Shown here piece after piece: positions 24,908-33,538 of a DNA stretch of 64,000 nucleotides (position 1 is its first letter; every line of letters starts with the position of its first letter). The DNA is taken from assembly GCF_000308455.1 (NCBI RefSeq), contig NZ_BAFP01000123.1, positions 1 through 64,000 of the forward strand, given 5' to 3'. Below the pieces are notes generated by a model. It had not been told where the DNA came from. It searched no databases and saw nothing but the letters and a program-made list of their open reading frames with translations. The stretch comes from Nocardia abscessus NBRC 100374. GTDB lineage: Bacteria; Actinomycetota; Actinomycetes; Mycobacteriales; Mycobacteriaceae. The translations under genes and the position numbers were made by a program.

Positions 24908-25579
24908 TCAGCCGAGGCTGAACGGCGCTCCCCACAGCGTCACCCAGGTGATGACGTTGTCGGTCTCGACCTCGACACTCACGAATGCACGCGCCTGCGC
25001 ATAGCCCCCGCAGCCGCTGAGACCGATGGTCTCATCGGCCCACGTCACCGAACCGCTGGTGCCCTTGAACGCATTACGCGTCTTGTGTGACTCGTTACCG
25101 AAGTCATCGGCCTGCTCCAGATCGAGTACATAGAACGACTTCGCCTGGCCCGGACCCAACGACAGGTTGCCGCCGCTGTTAGCCCCTACCCCGCCGGTGA
25201 GGTTCTGTCCGTCGCTCCAGTCCACCTCGCCGTCCACACCACCGGTGGCACCGCCACCGGCGATGTTCACCTGGCAGCCCACGGTGTAACCCGGGAAGAT
25301 CTTGCCCCCGGCCGCACCCGACAACTCGACCTGCGCACTACCGGACACCCACGCATTGCGGTGCAACGGCGTCGAACCCATGGACGGGCTGATATTGGCC
25401 GACTCACCGACCAAGCGGATGGTCACGACGGTGCCATCCGACAATGTCTTGGTCAGCTCACCGCCCGGCAGCGGAACAAAGGTGTCGGCGTTGGCCGCAC
25501 CCGTCGAGAGCAGGCCCACAGCGATTGCCGCGGACGCGCACAGCCCGGCCGCGCGCGCCATTTTCTTACGATCGAACAT
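24908..25579 (-). CDS. MspA-family porin, subunit type B, copy 1 (NfpA/NfpB-like)
   Basis: A 223-residue outer-membrane (mycomembrane) channel protein. A Sec signal peptide ends after GAANA, and the mature chain begins DTFVPLPGGELTK. The MspA-type body follows: VWVSGSAQVELSGAAGGKI-like strands, two cysteines (TVGCQVNIAGG and GLSGCGGYAQARAF), and a C-terminal strand ending in WGAPFSLG. It is the second gene of a two-gene cassette, 66 bases behind its type A partner. In N. farcinica two such proteins form one hetero-oligomeric cation channel. A near-identical copy lies exactly 1734 bases to the right. Confidence 0.9.
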   Translation of the reverse strand: MFDRKKMARAAGLCASAAIAVGLLSTGAANADTFVPLPGGELTKTLSDGTVVTIRLVGESANISPSMGSTPLHRNAWVSGSAQVELSGAAGGKIFPGYTVGCQVNIAGGGATGGVDGEVDWSDGQNLTGGVGANSGGNLSLGPGQAKSFYVLDLEQADDFGNESHKTRNAFKGTSGSVTWADETIGLSGCGGYAQARAFVSVEVETDNVITWVTLWGAPFSLG

Positions 25580-25645
25580 GATGGTAATCCCCTAAGAGAA
25601 TCGAATTCGCTTCAGCGAAAGAAGGTTTGACAGATCCGATCCGCG

Positions 25646-26320
25646 TCAGCCGATGCTGAACGGCATCCCGTACAAGGTGGTCTTCGAGTAGTGATCACCG
25701 ATGATCTCGACGACCGTGTACGAACGCGCCTGCGCGTAACCCGCGCAGCCCTGGATCTGGATCTCCGCATCCTGATACTCCACCGAGTACACACCCGGCT
25801 TCAGGATGTCCTTGTAATCGATCTGAACGAACTTGACCTCACCGGGACCGAGGTTGATACCGATCGAACCACCGGCGCTCGCGCCGCTGAGGTTCACGCT
25901 GCCGGACATACCGGCGGAAATCGCGTCGTCGGCGATGCTGACCTGGCAGCCGACGATGTAACCGGTGCTCAACTGCGAAGCACCGTGGGTGGACGAATTA
26001 TTCGTGCCCGGGTTCCCGGTCGGACCGTTGTTCGGCCCGATCTCGCCCTCCGGGGTGACGGCTACATCGGCGATGGCGTTCCCCGATACCCACACGACAC
26101 GGCCGGCACCGTTCGCGGCAAGGGATGGGGAGATCAGGGCGCGCTCGCCCGTACGGGCGATGTTCACGCCAGGGCCGACCTTGTGACCGTCCGGCAACGG
26201 CACGAAGACATCGGCATTAGCGGCACCGGTCGACAACAGACCGGTTGCTACGGCCGCCACGGCGGCGGCGCCCGCGACGCGGACGCCTCGAGACAGACCG
26301 TTGGTGCGGTACTTGCTCAT
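25646..26320 (-). CDS. MspA-family porin, subunit type A, copy 1 (NfpA/NfpB-like)
   Basis: A 224-residue porin subunit. The signal peptide ends in GAANA before DVFVPLPDGHK. Type A differs from type B by a glycine/asparagine-rich loop (NNGPTGNPGTNNSSTHG) in the middle and the C-terminal YSKTTLYGMPFSIG. The ATG at 26320 is chosen because GAGGAAAAAG precedes it; an upstream in-frame ATG at 26332 lacks a site. Co-transcribed with the type B gene downstream. Confidence 0.9.
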   Translation of the reverse strand: MSKYRTNGLSRGVRVAGAAAVAAVATGLLSTGAANADVFVPLPDGHKVGPGVNIARTGERALISPSLAANGAGRVVWVSGNAIADVAVTPEGEIGPNNGPTGNPGTNNSSTHGASQLSTGYIVGCQVSIADDAISAGMSGSVNLSGASAGGSIGINLGPGEVKFVQIDYKDILKPGVYSVEYQDAEIQIQGCAGYAQARSYTVVEIIGDHYSKTTLYGMPFSIG

Positions 26321-26572
26321 CTTTTTCCTCATCAGGTTGCATCCGCCCACCTCAGGGTGTCGAGGCGGACATGTCCCTCCAAAGCCGACGGCCCTCGATG
26401 GAATGTGCTGTCCATCAAGCGACGCCGACCATCGCCTCATCGAGCGATCTCGGACGAAACAATGTTATTCGGTATCAACCAGACTTTTCCGGAAATTCGG
26501 GCAAATAGTCTCGGAGCAGAAGCGATCGGACTAAGATCGCCCGGCTTCTTGCCGCGCAATCGAATTCATGAC

Positions 26573-26607
26573 GAAATGGACCCGCCGCGAAGCGAGGGGT
26601 CCATTTC
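26573..26607 (-). terminator. Terminator behind the second porin cassette
   Basis: GAAATGGACCC (26573-26583) and GGGTCCATTTC (26597-26607) are perfect 11-base arms. The hairpin lies 35 bases behind the type B copy 2 stop on the minus strand and separates the two cassettes. Confidence 0.65.
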
Positions 26608-26641
26608 ATCAAGTGCTACGGGTTTTTCACCCGCCGTTCAC

Positions 26642-27313
26642 TCAGCCGAGACTGAAAGGCTGTCCCCACAACGTCACCCAGGTGATGACATTGTCGGTCT
26701 CGACCTCGACACTCACGAATGCACGCGCCTGCGCATAGCCCCCGCAGCCGTTCAAACCGATGGTCTCATCGGCCCACGTCACCGAACCGCTGGTGCCCTT
26801 GAACGCATTACGCGTCTTGTGTGACTCGTTACCGAAGTCATCGGCCTGCTCCAGATCGAGCACATAGAACGACTTCGCCTGGCCGGGGCCGAGCGACAGG
26901 TTGCCGCCCGAGTTGGCGCCCACGCCGCCGGTGACATTCTGTCCGTCGCTCCAGTCCACGTTGCCGTCGACGCCACCGGTGGCACCGCCACCGGCGATGT
27001 TCACCTGGCAGCCCACGGTGTAACCGGGGAAGATCTTGCCCCCGGCCGCGCCGGAGAGTTCGACCTGCGCACTACCGGACACCCACGCATTGCGGTGCAA
27101 CGGCGTCGAGCCCATGGACGGGTTGATATTGGCCGACTCACCGACCAGACGAATGGTCACGACAGTGCCATCAGACAGCGTCTTGGTCAGCTCGCCGCCC
27201 GGCAGCGGAACGAAGGTGTCGGCGTTGGCCGCACCGGTGGAGAACAATCCCATGGCAATGGTGGCAGCGGCGCCGACGCCGGCCATCCGAGCCAGGTTCT
27301 TACGGTTGATCAT
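26642..27313 (-). CDS. MspA-family porin, subunit type B, copy 2 (NfpA/NfpB-like)
   Basis: A 223-residue porin subunit. The mature part differs from copy 1 at only a handful of residues (for example VDGNVDW for VDGEVDW, LNGCGG for LSGCGG and WGQPFSLG for WGAPFSLG), while the signal peptides differ more (MINRKNLARMAGVG against MFDRKKMARAAGLC). A GAGGGATATC site precedes the ATG. It follows its type A partner by 65 bases and ends at its own terminator. Copy differences in the pore-lining charge (E to N) may alter conductance. Confidence 0.9.
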   Translation of the reverse strand: MINRKNLARMAGVGAAATIAMGLFSTGAANADTFVPLPGGELTKTLSDGTVVTIRLVGESANINPSMGSTPLHRNAWVSGSAQVELSGAAGGKIFPGYTVGCQVNIAGGGATGGVDGNVDWSDGQNVTGGVGANSGGNLSLGPGQAKSFYVLDLEQADDFGNESHKTRNAFKGTSGSVTWADETIGLNGCGGYAQARAFVSVEVETDNVITWVTLWGQPFSLG

Positions 27314-27378
27314 GGTTGATATCCCTCGAGGGTTGAGTCCGCTTCAGCGGGAGGATGGTTCGTTGGATTCGACAGACG

Positions 27379-28053
27379 TCAGCCGATGCTGAACGGCATC
27401 CCGTAGAGGGTGGTCTTCGAGTAGTGATCGCCGATGATCTCGACGACCGTGTACGAACGCGCCTGCGCGTAACCCGCGCAGCCCTGAATCTGGATCTCCG
27501 CATCCTGGTACTCGACGGAGTACACACCGGGCTTGAGGATGTCCTTGTAATCGATCTGAACGAACTTCACCTCACCGGGACCGAGGTTGATACCGATCGA
27601 ACCACCGGCGCTCGCGCCGCTGAGGTTCACGCTGCCGGACACACCGGCGGAGATCGCGTCGTCGGCGATGCTGATCTGGCAGCCGACGATGTAGCCGGTG
27701 CTCAGCTGCGACGCGCCGTGCGTCGAGGAGTTGTTGGTTCCGGGGTTTCCGGTCGGGCCGTTGTTCGGTCCGATCTCCCCCTCCGGGGTGACGGTGACGT
27801 CGGCGACCGCGTTGCCCGACACCCAGACCACGCGCCCGGCGCCGTTGGCGGCCAGCGACGGCGAGATCACTGCCCGCTCTCCGTTCCGGGTGATCGTCAC
27901 GCCGGGTCCCACCTTCTGGCCGTCCGGCAACGGCACGAAGGTGTCGGCGTTGGCAGCGCCGGTCGAAAGCAGGCCCATGGCAACAGCCGCGGCAGCGCCG
28001 ATGCCCGCGACGCGGGCACCGCGGCGCAGACCATTGGTGCGGTTCTCGCTCAT
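27379..28053 (-). CDS. MspA-family porin, subunit type A, copy 2 (NfpA/NfpB-like)
   Basis: A 224-residue porin subunit, the first gene of the right cassette. The ATG at 28053 follows GAGGGGAAGT. The signal peptide again ends GAANA, before DTFVPLPDGQK. The body has the same asparagine/glycine loop as copy 1. From residue 80 onward the protein is almost identical to copy 1, and the N-terminal 40 residues diverge. Its promoter should lie in the unusually AT-rich 28054-28747 region, which also has a CRP-like site. Confidence 0.9.
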   Translation of the reverse strand: MSENRTNGLRRGARVAGIGAAAAVAMGLLSTGAANADTFVPLPDGQKVGPGVTITRNGERAVISPSLAANGAGRVVWVSGNAVADVTVTPEGEIGPNNGPTGNPGTNNSSTHGASQLSTGYIVGCQISIADDAISAGVSGSVNLSGASAGGSIGINLGPGEVKFVQIDYKDILKPGVYSVEYQDAEIQIQGCAGYAQARSYTVVEIIGDHYSKTTLYGMPFSIG

Positions 28054-28747
28054 ACTTCCCCTCATCAGGTTCAAACAGTCAACCTCGACCATCGAGGCTG
28101 GACAGTGGTCCTCTCAGGCCCAGCTCAGTGTGTCGCTCCTTTGTTGCCGACGTGTAACCGGCTGTTATTTCGGCGCAACGTACTGGCTGACGACGGAATC
28201 GAGCCGTATTCCGCCGAACGGCTTCGTGGTGCCGATACCGGGCCCGCGGGGTCCATTCGTCAATTGGCTCGATGGGAGATTAAACGTTCCATATCGAAGC
28301 CCGCAACGCGGGGTTTCGTAAAGTTCAAGGTGACCTGCATCACAGTTGCGCACATTTGAATATCGCTTGACGTGCATAAATGCAGGCTCGCTACAGCCGA
28401 GCCGGGCGGAGCGACGGATTCGAGGGCACAGGAGCGCCAGTGACCAGGTACGGGACAGGGCAGTAACGATGCCTGGGCGGGTTACTTTCAACCGGAAACG
28501 ATCACCAGAAGATAACGAACTCGGGCCCGTCCTAGTACGTAGCTACTACGTAGATAACGGTCTCAGCCGTGATGCGGGGGCACCTGGGAGCGCAGCCACT
28601 CGTCGCCGGCCCGGTTGTCGTCACGGTCGTCGCGCTCGTCGCCGGTGGTCTCGGGCAGCGTGTCACCGAAGACTTTCGCCAGGCGCGCGGCATCCCTCGC
28701 CCGGCGCGCGGCCGGGCGAGGGTTCTCGGCGGGAGTAGGGGCGGTGA
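28054..28747. other. Long AT-richer intergenic region upstream of the porin cassettes
   Basis: A 694-base space between the porins and moaB, both transcribed leftward. I see no supported gene. It contains a CRP-like palindrome (28329-28345) and a repeated TACGTAG element (TACGTAGCTACTACGTAG, around 28536-28553). Its base composition is clearly less GC-rich than that of its neighbours, which suits a regulated promoter with a long leader. Confidence 0.5.
28329..28345. promoter_or_regulatory. CRP/Fnr-like binding site
   Basis: GGTGACCTGCATCACAG fits the CRP pattern GTGA-N6-TCACA exactly. It lies about 280 bases upstream of the first porin ATG, so it could regulate porin expression from a distant promoter. 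Binding is an inference from the pattern. Confidence 0.5.
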
Positions 28748-29347
28748 TTATTCGACCAATCCGGACAGCTCGCCGATCACCCGGCTGGCGAGCGGGCCGA
28801 GGGTCGCCATGCCGTCCCGGATGGCGGACCGGGTGCCGGGCAGGTTGACCACCAGGGTGCTGCCGGAGACACCGGCGACACCGCGAGAAAGACCCGCGTC
28901 CAGTGAGCCGGCCACCCGGCCGGAGGAACGAAGGGCCTCGCTGATTCCGGGCAACTCGCGGTCGAGCACCTGCGAGGTGGCCTCCGGCGTCACGTCACGC
29001 GGGGACATGCCCGTGCCGCCGACGGAGATCACCAGATCGACGCCGCCGATCACCGCGGTGTTGAGCGCATTGCGGATCTCCACCTCATCGGCCTGCACCG
29101 ACACCGACGCGTCCACGAGGAAACCCGCCTCGGTGAGCAGCTCGGTGACCAGCGGGCCGAGCGAGTCAATACCTCCATGCGCCGTTCGATCGTCGACGAC
29201 CACCACCAGAGCACGCCCCGCCACAGGAGCATCGATTTCCATGCTGCTCACCGTAGCGCCTGCGTCGAGCAACTCGGCGGCCGCGCCGAGAACGTCGGCG
29301 TCGACCTCGATCAGCCGGGCCCGGTCTGCCGGAACCGCGCGGATCAT
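28748..29347 (-). CDS. moaB2: MoaB/MogA-type molybdopterin adenylyltransferase-like protein
   Basis: A 199-residue protein of the MoCF-binding fold. Key segments are LVISVGGTGMSPRDVTPEAT (the glycine-rich nucleotide and molybdopterin loop), VVNLPGTRSAIRDGM and the C-terminal helix. It overlaps pepD by ATGA (29344-29347) as the last gene of the mprA-mprB-pepD-moaB2 row known from mycobacteria. Whether it makes cofactor or has another task in this envelope-stress operon is not known. Confidence 0.88.
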   Translation of the reverse strand: MIRAVPADRARLIEVDADVLGAAAELLDAGATVSSMEIDAPVAGRALVVVVDDRTAHGGIDSLGPLVTELLTEAGFLVDASVSVQADEVEIRNALNTAVIGGVDLVISVGGTGMSPRDVTPEATSQVLDRELPGISEALRSSGRVAGSLDAGLSRGVAGVSGSTLVVNLPGTRSAIRDGMATLGPLASRVIGELSGLVE

Positions 29348-30780
29348 CGGCCACCCTCCGCGGGCGCGCCGGAGAGGGTCACCTCGACGGTCTTGGCGTT
29401 GTTGCCTTGGTCATCGGTGTAGGTGACTTTCACCTTGTCTCCTGGTTGGTGTGAGCGGACCGCGGCGACGAGCGCGTTCCCCGAATCGATCGGGCGGTCG
29501 TCGAGCTTCGTCACCACCGCCCCCGGCGGAATGCCCGCGCGGGCCGCGGGCCCGTCCGCCGTCACGTCGCGGACCTTCGCGCCGGAAACCTGCTGCGCCG
29601 GGTCCTGCTGACGCGACACCGTGATCCCGATCTGGGCGTAGGTGGCCTTGCCGGTCTTGATCAGTTCGTCGGCCACCCGGCGGGCTTGATCCACCGGGAT
29701 CGCGAACCCGAGTCCGATCGAGCCGGTCTGCCCGCCTGCCGTCTCGGTGGGCCCGAGCGTCGCGATGGCGGTGTTGATGCCGACGAGCTTGCCGTTGCCG
29801 TCCACCAGCGCGCCGCCGGAGTTACCCGGGTTGATCGCGGCGTCCGTCTGGATCGCGTCGATCACCGGACTGACCGCGGGACCGGGCTCGCTTCCGTCCC
29901 CGGAGGTCACGACGGGACGGTTCAGCGACGACACGATGCCCGTGGTGACCGTGCCGGCCAGGCCGAGCGGCGACCCGATCGCCACGACCGGCTGGCCGAC
30001 CTGCAGATTCGCCGAGGTGCCCAGCTCGATCGGAGTCAGGCCGGTTTTCCCGGACACCTTGATGACGGCCAGGTCGGAGACCGGATCGGCGCCGACCAGC
30101 GTCGCGGGCGCACTGCTGCCGTCGGAGAAGACGACCTCCATCTTGGCGCTCGGCCCACCGCCCGCGGCCACGTGGTTGTTGGTCAGGATCAGCCCGTCGG
30201 AGGACAGGACCACACCGGAGCCCTCGCCCTCGGCCTTGCTGCTGGCCACCTTGATCATCACCACGCTGGGCAGCACCTTCTGGGCGACCGCCTGGGTGGA
30301 GCCGGCCGGAGCGTTGACGGCGTTGCTGACGTTCGGCTTCGGCGCGTCCAGCGCGTTCGTCACCGGGGCGCGCCCGTCGTCGCCGCGGGTGACCAGGGCG
30401 CCGACCGCACCGCCGACACCGCCGCTGACCAGCGCGAGCGCGACGGCGCCGACGGCGAGACCGGTGCGGAACGGACGCCGGGCCCCGGCGGGCGCAGCGC
30501 CGTAGACCGGGCCGTGCGGTCGCGTGGCCTCCGCCGGACCGAACGACGCCGGGTGTCCCGGAAACGGCGGAGCCGGATCGTGCTGCGGCGGATAATGCGG
30601 GACCGGGTGCTGCGGGCCGTAGCCGTACGCGGGCGGTGCGCCGGGCCCGTGCGGCGGCTGGCCGGGCGCACCCGCCGCTCGCGCGTCGGGCGCCGCGCCG
30701 CGGATCTGCTCGGTCGGCCGGCGATCGGGTCCGCCGTCCACCGGACCCGGCTCCCGGCGATCCTTCGAATCCTCGGTCAT
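29344..30780 (-). CDS. pepD: HtrA-like serine protease PepD
   Basis: A 478-residue membrane-anchored protease. A 110-residue cytoplasmic Pro/Gly/His-rich tail is followed by one membrane helix (GLAVGAVALALVSGGVGGAV), then a trypsin-like domain with catalytic His in LTNNHVAAGG, Asp in DPVSDLAVIKV and Ser in NPGNSGGALVDG, and a C-terminal PDZ domain (GAKVRDVTADGPAARAGIPP). It degrades or refolds damaged proteins at the envelope. The ATG at 30780 matches the family start. A CTGAGA-N5-CTGAGA box at 30827-30843 suggests direct control by MprA. Confidence 0.93.
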   Translation of the reverse strand: MTEDSKDRREPGPVDGGPDRRPTEQIRGAAPDARAAGAPGQPPHGPGAPPAYGYGPQHPVPHYPPQHDPAPPFPGHPASFGPAEATRPHGPVYGAAPAGARRPFRTGLAVGAVALALVSGGVGGAVGALVTRGDDGRAPVTNALDAPKPNVSNAVNAPAGSTQAVAQKVLPSVVMIKVASSKAEGEGSGVVLSSDGLILTNNHVAAGGGPSAKMEVVFSDGSSAPATLVGADPVSDLAVIKVSGKTGLTPIELGTSANLQVGQPVVAIGSPLGLAGTVTTGIVSSLNRPVVTSGDGSEPGPAVSPVIDAIQTDAAINPGNSGGALVDGNGKLVGINTAIATLGPTETAGGQTGSIGLGFAIPVDQARRVADELIKTGKATYAQIGITVSRQQDPAQQVSGAKVRDVTADGPAARAGIPPGAVVTKLDDRPIDSGNALVAAVRSHQPGDKVKVTYTDDQGNNAKTVEVTLSGAPAEGGR

Positions 30781-30826
30781 GGACTCCTCGTTTCTGCTCA
30801 CGTCTCGACCAGGTTGGCCATGGCGG

Positions 30827-30843
30827 CTGAGAGCCGACTGAGA
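30827..30843. promoter_or_regulatory. Probable MprA box upstream of pepD
   Basis: CTGAGA (30827-30832) and CTGAGA (30838-30843) are direct repeats 11 bases apart, one helical turn. The same pair with the same spacing is found in front of mprA. MprA is known to bind paired direct repeats, so pepD should have its own stress-induced promoter. Confidence 0.65.
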
Positions 30844-31030
30844 CCGTGCTTTCAGTTTTCCGAGATCTGTCCCCAGGCGCCGGTACGCGATAGAACCACC
30901 GGCAACTCGATGTCTCAAATCCTGCGGCAAACCGATCGGAGCAATGTGCGAAATAACCCCGCCGACGATGAATATTCCGCACCGGACCGAAGATTATGCG
31001 GAAAACTGACTTCGGCCGCCCGGTATTGCG

Positions 31031-32485
31031 TCAATCGGGCGCGGGCGCGCCCGGCTCGCCGGGCAACACGATGCGGACGACGGTGCCGCCGCGTTGCGAG
31101 GTATCGATGGCGATGGTGCCGCCGTGTTTCGTCACCACTTGCTTCACGATCGCCAGCCCGAGACCGGAGCCGGGCATGGACCGCGACGACATGACCCGAT
31201 AGAAACGCTCGAACACCAGCTCGCGCTCGGCCGCGGGAATGCCGGGACCCGCGTCGTCGATGGACAGTTCGAGCAAGCCGGGGCCGCTCTCCCGCATCAG
31301 GATCCGGACCTGAGCAGCCGCGGGGCTCCACTTCGCCGCGTTGTCGAGCACGTTCAGCACCGCGCGCTCCAGGCCTGCCTCGTGCCCGTAGACGAACCAC
31401 GGGCGCAGGTCGGCGACGAACTCGATGCCGGTGCGCCTGCGCCGGGCACGCTCGAGCGCGCGTTCCACGACCTCCCCGAGATCCACGCGCTCGTAGACGG
31501 TTTCCGGCGCGTCCTCCCGTGCCAGATCGACCAGATCGCCCACCAGCGTCGACAACTCTTCGATCTGGGCCATCACGTCGGCGCGCAGCCCGGCCATGTC
31601 CTCGTCCGGGAGGCGGGGAGCCCCGGGACGACTCGAAGCGATGAGCAACTCCATGTTGGTCCGCAGGGACGTCAGCGGTGTCCGCAGTTCGTGCCCGGCG
31701 TCCGCGACGAGCCTGCGCTGCCGGTCGCGCGACTCGGTCAGCGCGCGCAGCATGGTGTTGAAACTCTCTGTGAGCCTTGCCAGTTCGTCGTCGCCCGTGA
31801 CCGGGATCGGCGTCAGGTCGTCGGTGCGGGCGATCCGCTCCGTGGCCGCCGTCAGCCGCGCGATGGGCCGCAGACCGGTCCGCCCGACCGCCGTGCCCGC
31901 CGCGGCGGCCAGTACGACCCCACAGCCGCCGACGACGAACAGCAGCCAGGCGAGCCGGTCGAGCACTTCCCTGGTGCGGTCCAGTCGCTGGGAGATGACC
32001 AGCGTCGCACCCGAGTCGGTGTTGACGGCCAGCACGCGCTGATTGCCGACCGTGCGCAGCGACGAACTCCGCTCGCCGCGCGCCACGGCCACCTCTTGGG
32101 CGCCGACCGGCGGATCGGTGGACTGCGGCGGCAGCCAGCGCCGCAGGTCGGGATAGATCAGCGCGATGCCGGTGTCGTCGTAGAAGGCCGCGGCGACCAT
32201 CAGGTTCAGGTTGTTGAACCCGTAGGGATTGCTGGCGATCACGGCCGTGGACCTGCTGCGCAGCTGGGCGTCCACGTCGGCGTACAACGCGCGCGCCACC
32301 AGCGCGTAGGCCGCGATCGAGGTGACCGCCACCGCGATCGCCACCACGGAGGCGGCCAACAGCGTCACCCGCCACCGCAACGAGACCGACCGCGTCAGCG
32401 GCATGGGCGGCCGCATGTCCGCGGACTCGAGCGGTCGCTGGCCGAGCGCGGCGACCACGGGATGCTTGGGAACTGTCCGTGCCAT
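31031..32485 (-). CDS. mprB: Sensor histidine kinase MprB
   Basis: A 484-residue membrane kinase. Two membrane helices (VTLLAASVVAIAVAVTSIAA and LLFVVGGCGVVLAAAAGTAV) enclose an extracytoplasmic domain of about 110 residues. A HAMP linker, the H-box ADAGHELRTPLTSLRTN, the N-box LNVLDNAAKWSP, and the G boxes DDAGPGIP and GSGLGLAIVKQV follow. It senses envelope stress and phosphorylates MprA. The ATG at 32485 is taken as start, overlapping the mprA end; an earlier start at 32521 is less likely. Confidence 0.93.
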   Translation of the reverse strand: MARTVPKHPVVAALGQRPLESADMRPPMPLTRSVSLRWRVTLLAASVVAIAVAVTSIAAYALVARALYADVDAQLRSRSTAVIASNPYGFNNLNLMVAAAFYDDTGIALIYPDLRRWLPPQSTDPPVGAQEVAVARGERSSSLRTVGNQRVLAVNTDSGATLVISQRLDRTREVLDRLAWLLFVVGGCGVVLAAAAGTAVGRTGLRPIARLTAATERIARTDDLTPIPVTGDDELARLTESFNTMLRALTESRDRQRRLVADAGHELRTPLTSLRTNMELLIASSRPGAPRLPDEDMAGLRADVMAQIEELSTLVGDLVDLAREDAPETVYERVDLGEVVERALERARRRRTGIEFVADLRPWFVYGHEAGLERAVLNVLDNAAKWSPAAAQVRILMRESGPGLLELSIDDAGPGIPAAERELVFERFYRVMSSRSMPGSGLGLAIVKQVVTKHGGTIAIDTSQRGGTVVRIVLPGEPGAPAPD

Positions 32486-32495
32486 GACCCGCGAC

Positions 32496-33182
32496 CTACG
32501 GTGGCGTTTCACGCAGCACATAACCGACGCCGCGCACGGTGTGGATCAGCCGCGGCTCACCCTCGGCCTCGGTCTTGCGGCGCAGATAACCGATGTAGAC
32601 CTCGAGCGCGTTTCCCGAGGTTGGGAAATCGTAGCCCCAGACCTCCTCGAGAATGCGGCTGCGGGTGAGCACCCGGCGCGGATTCGCCATCAGCATTTCC
32701 AGCAGTGAGAACTCGGTGCGGGTGAGACTGATCTGCCTGCCGCCGCGGGAGACCTCGCGAGTCACCGGATCCAGCGACAAATCAGCGAACTTCATTGCCT
32801 CCGATGCCTCGCCCGGATCGGCGGTCGTGCGCCGCAACAGCGCGCGCAGTCTGGCCAGCAGCTCCTCCAGCGCGAAAGGCTTCGGCAAATAGTCGTCGGC
32901 ACCGGCATCGAGCCCCGCGACCCGCTCGGATACCGAATCTCGCGCGGTGAGAACCAGAATCGGCAAATCATCGCCGGTGCTGCGGAGACGGCGGCAGACC
33001 TCGAGCCCGTCCAGCCGGGGCATCATCACGTCCAGCACGAGGGCGTCCGGTCGCTGGACGGTAGCCTTCTCCAGTGCGTCCACACCATCCACCGCGAGAT
33101 CGACGGAGTAGCCGTTGAAGGTGAGCGACCGGCGCAGCGATTCCCGGACCGCCCGATCGTCGTCGACCACCAGAATGCGCAT
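32496..33182 (-). CDS. mprA: Response regulator MprA
   Basis: A 228-residue OmpR-family regulator. The receiver domain shows the acidic pair in VVDDDRAV, the phosphorylation site in [11 protein letters not shown] and the lysine in [10 protein letters not shown]. The winged helix is complete ([20 protein letters not shown], then [16 protein letters not shown]). Partner of MprB. The ATG at 33182 starts [10 protein letters not shown] direct-repeat box 23-39 bases upstream points to autoregulation. Confidence 0.95.
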   Translation of the reverse strand: MRILVVDDDRAVRESLRRSLTFNGYSVDLAVDGVDALEKATVQRPDALVLDVMMPRLDGLEVCRRLRSTGDDLPILVLTARDSVSERVAGLDAGADDYLPKPFALEELLARLRALLRRTTADPGEASEAMKFADLSLDPVTREVSRGGRQISLTRTEFSLLEMLMANPRRVLTRSRILEEVWGYDFPTSGNALEVYIGYLRRKTEAEGEPRLIHTVRGVGYVLRETPP

Positions 33183-33538
33183 GTCACCAGTTTGACCGCA
33201 CCGACTGAGAGGTAACTGAGAGGGCGCTCCCGACACGCCGGGGCCAGCAGGGCCGACAACCCTCGGCGCGTCGCGCCTGTCAACCCCGGGTGACCAGCGC
33301 CTTCCGTGGCCTTTCCGGGAAGTTGACGCGTCCCTTACGCATTCCACCGCGAATCTTGTTCTCTATAGCCATATTCGGCAATTTGCGGACGGACTCCCCC
33401 GGATTGCCGATGACCCCTCTGCACGGTATGTTCCGTGCGGTAAAAAGAAGACCTCTAGTTGGTTCTTTGCGGGTTGAATCAATACCGAACAGCCACGCGC
33501 GCCCGAGGTCACTGGTGAAGCGGAGGCGACGGAAGCGG
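33183..33538. other. Divergent promoter region between mprA and the conservon
   Basis: This 356-base space contains the MprA box. The cvnA frame is open throughout, but the encoded peptide is arginine-rich and has no conserved look, so I place no gene here. An AT-rich stretch near 33425-33490 could hold the cvnA promoter. Confidence 0.4.
33205..33221. promoter_or_regulatory. Probable MprA box upstream of mprA
   Basis: CTGAGA at 33205-33210 and again at 33216-33221, identical in sequence and spacing to the pair in front of pepD. It lies 23-39 bases from the mprA start, where a positive or negative autoregulatory site would be expected. Confidence 0.65.
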
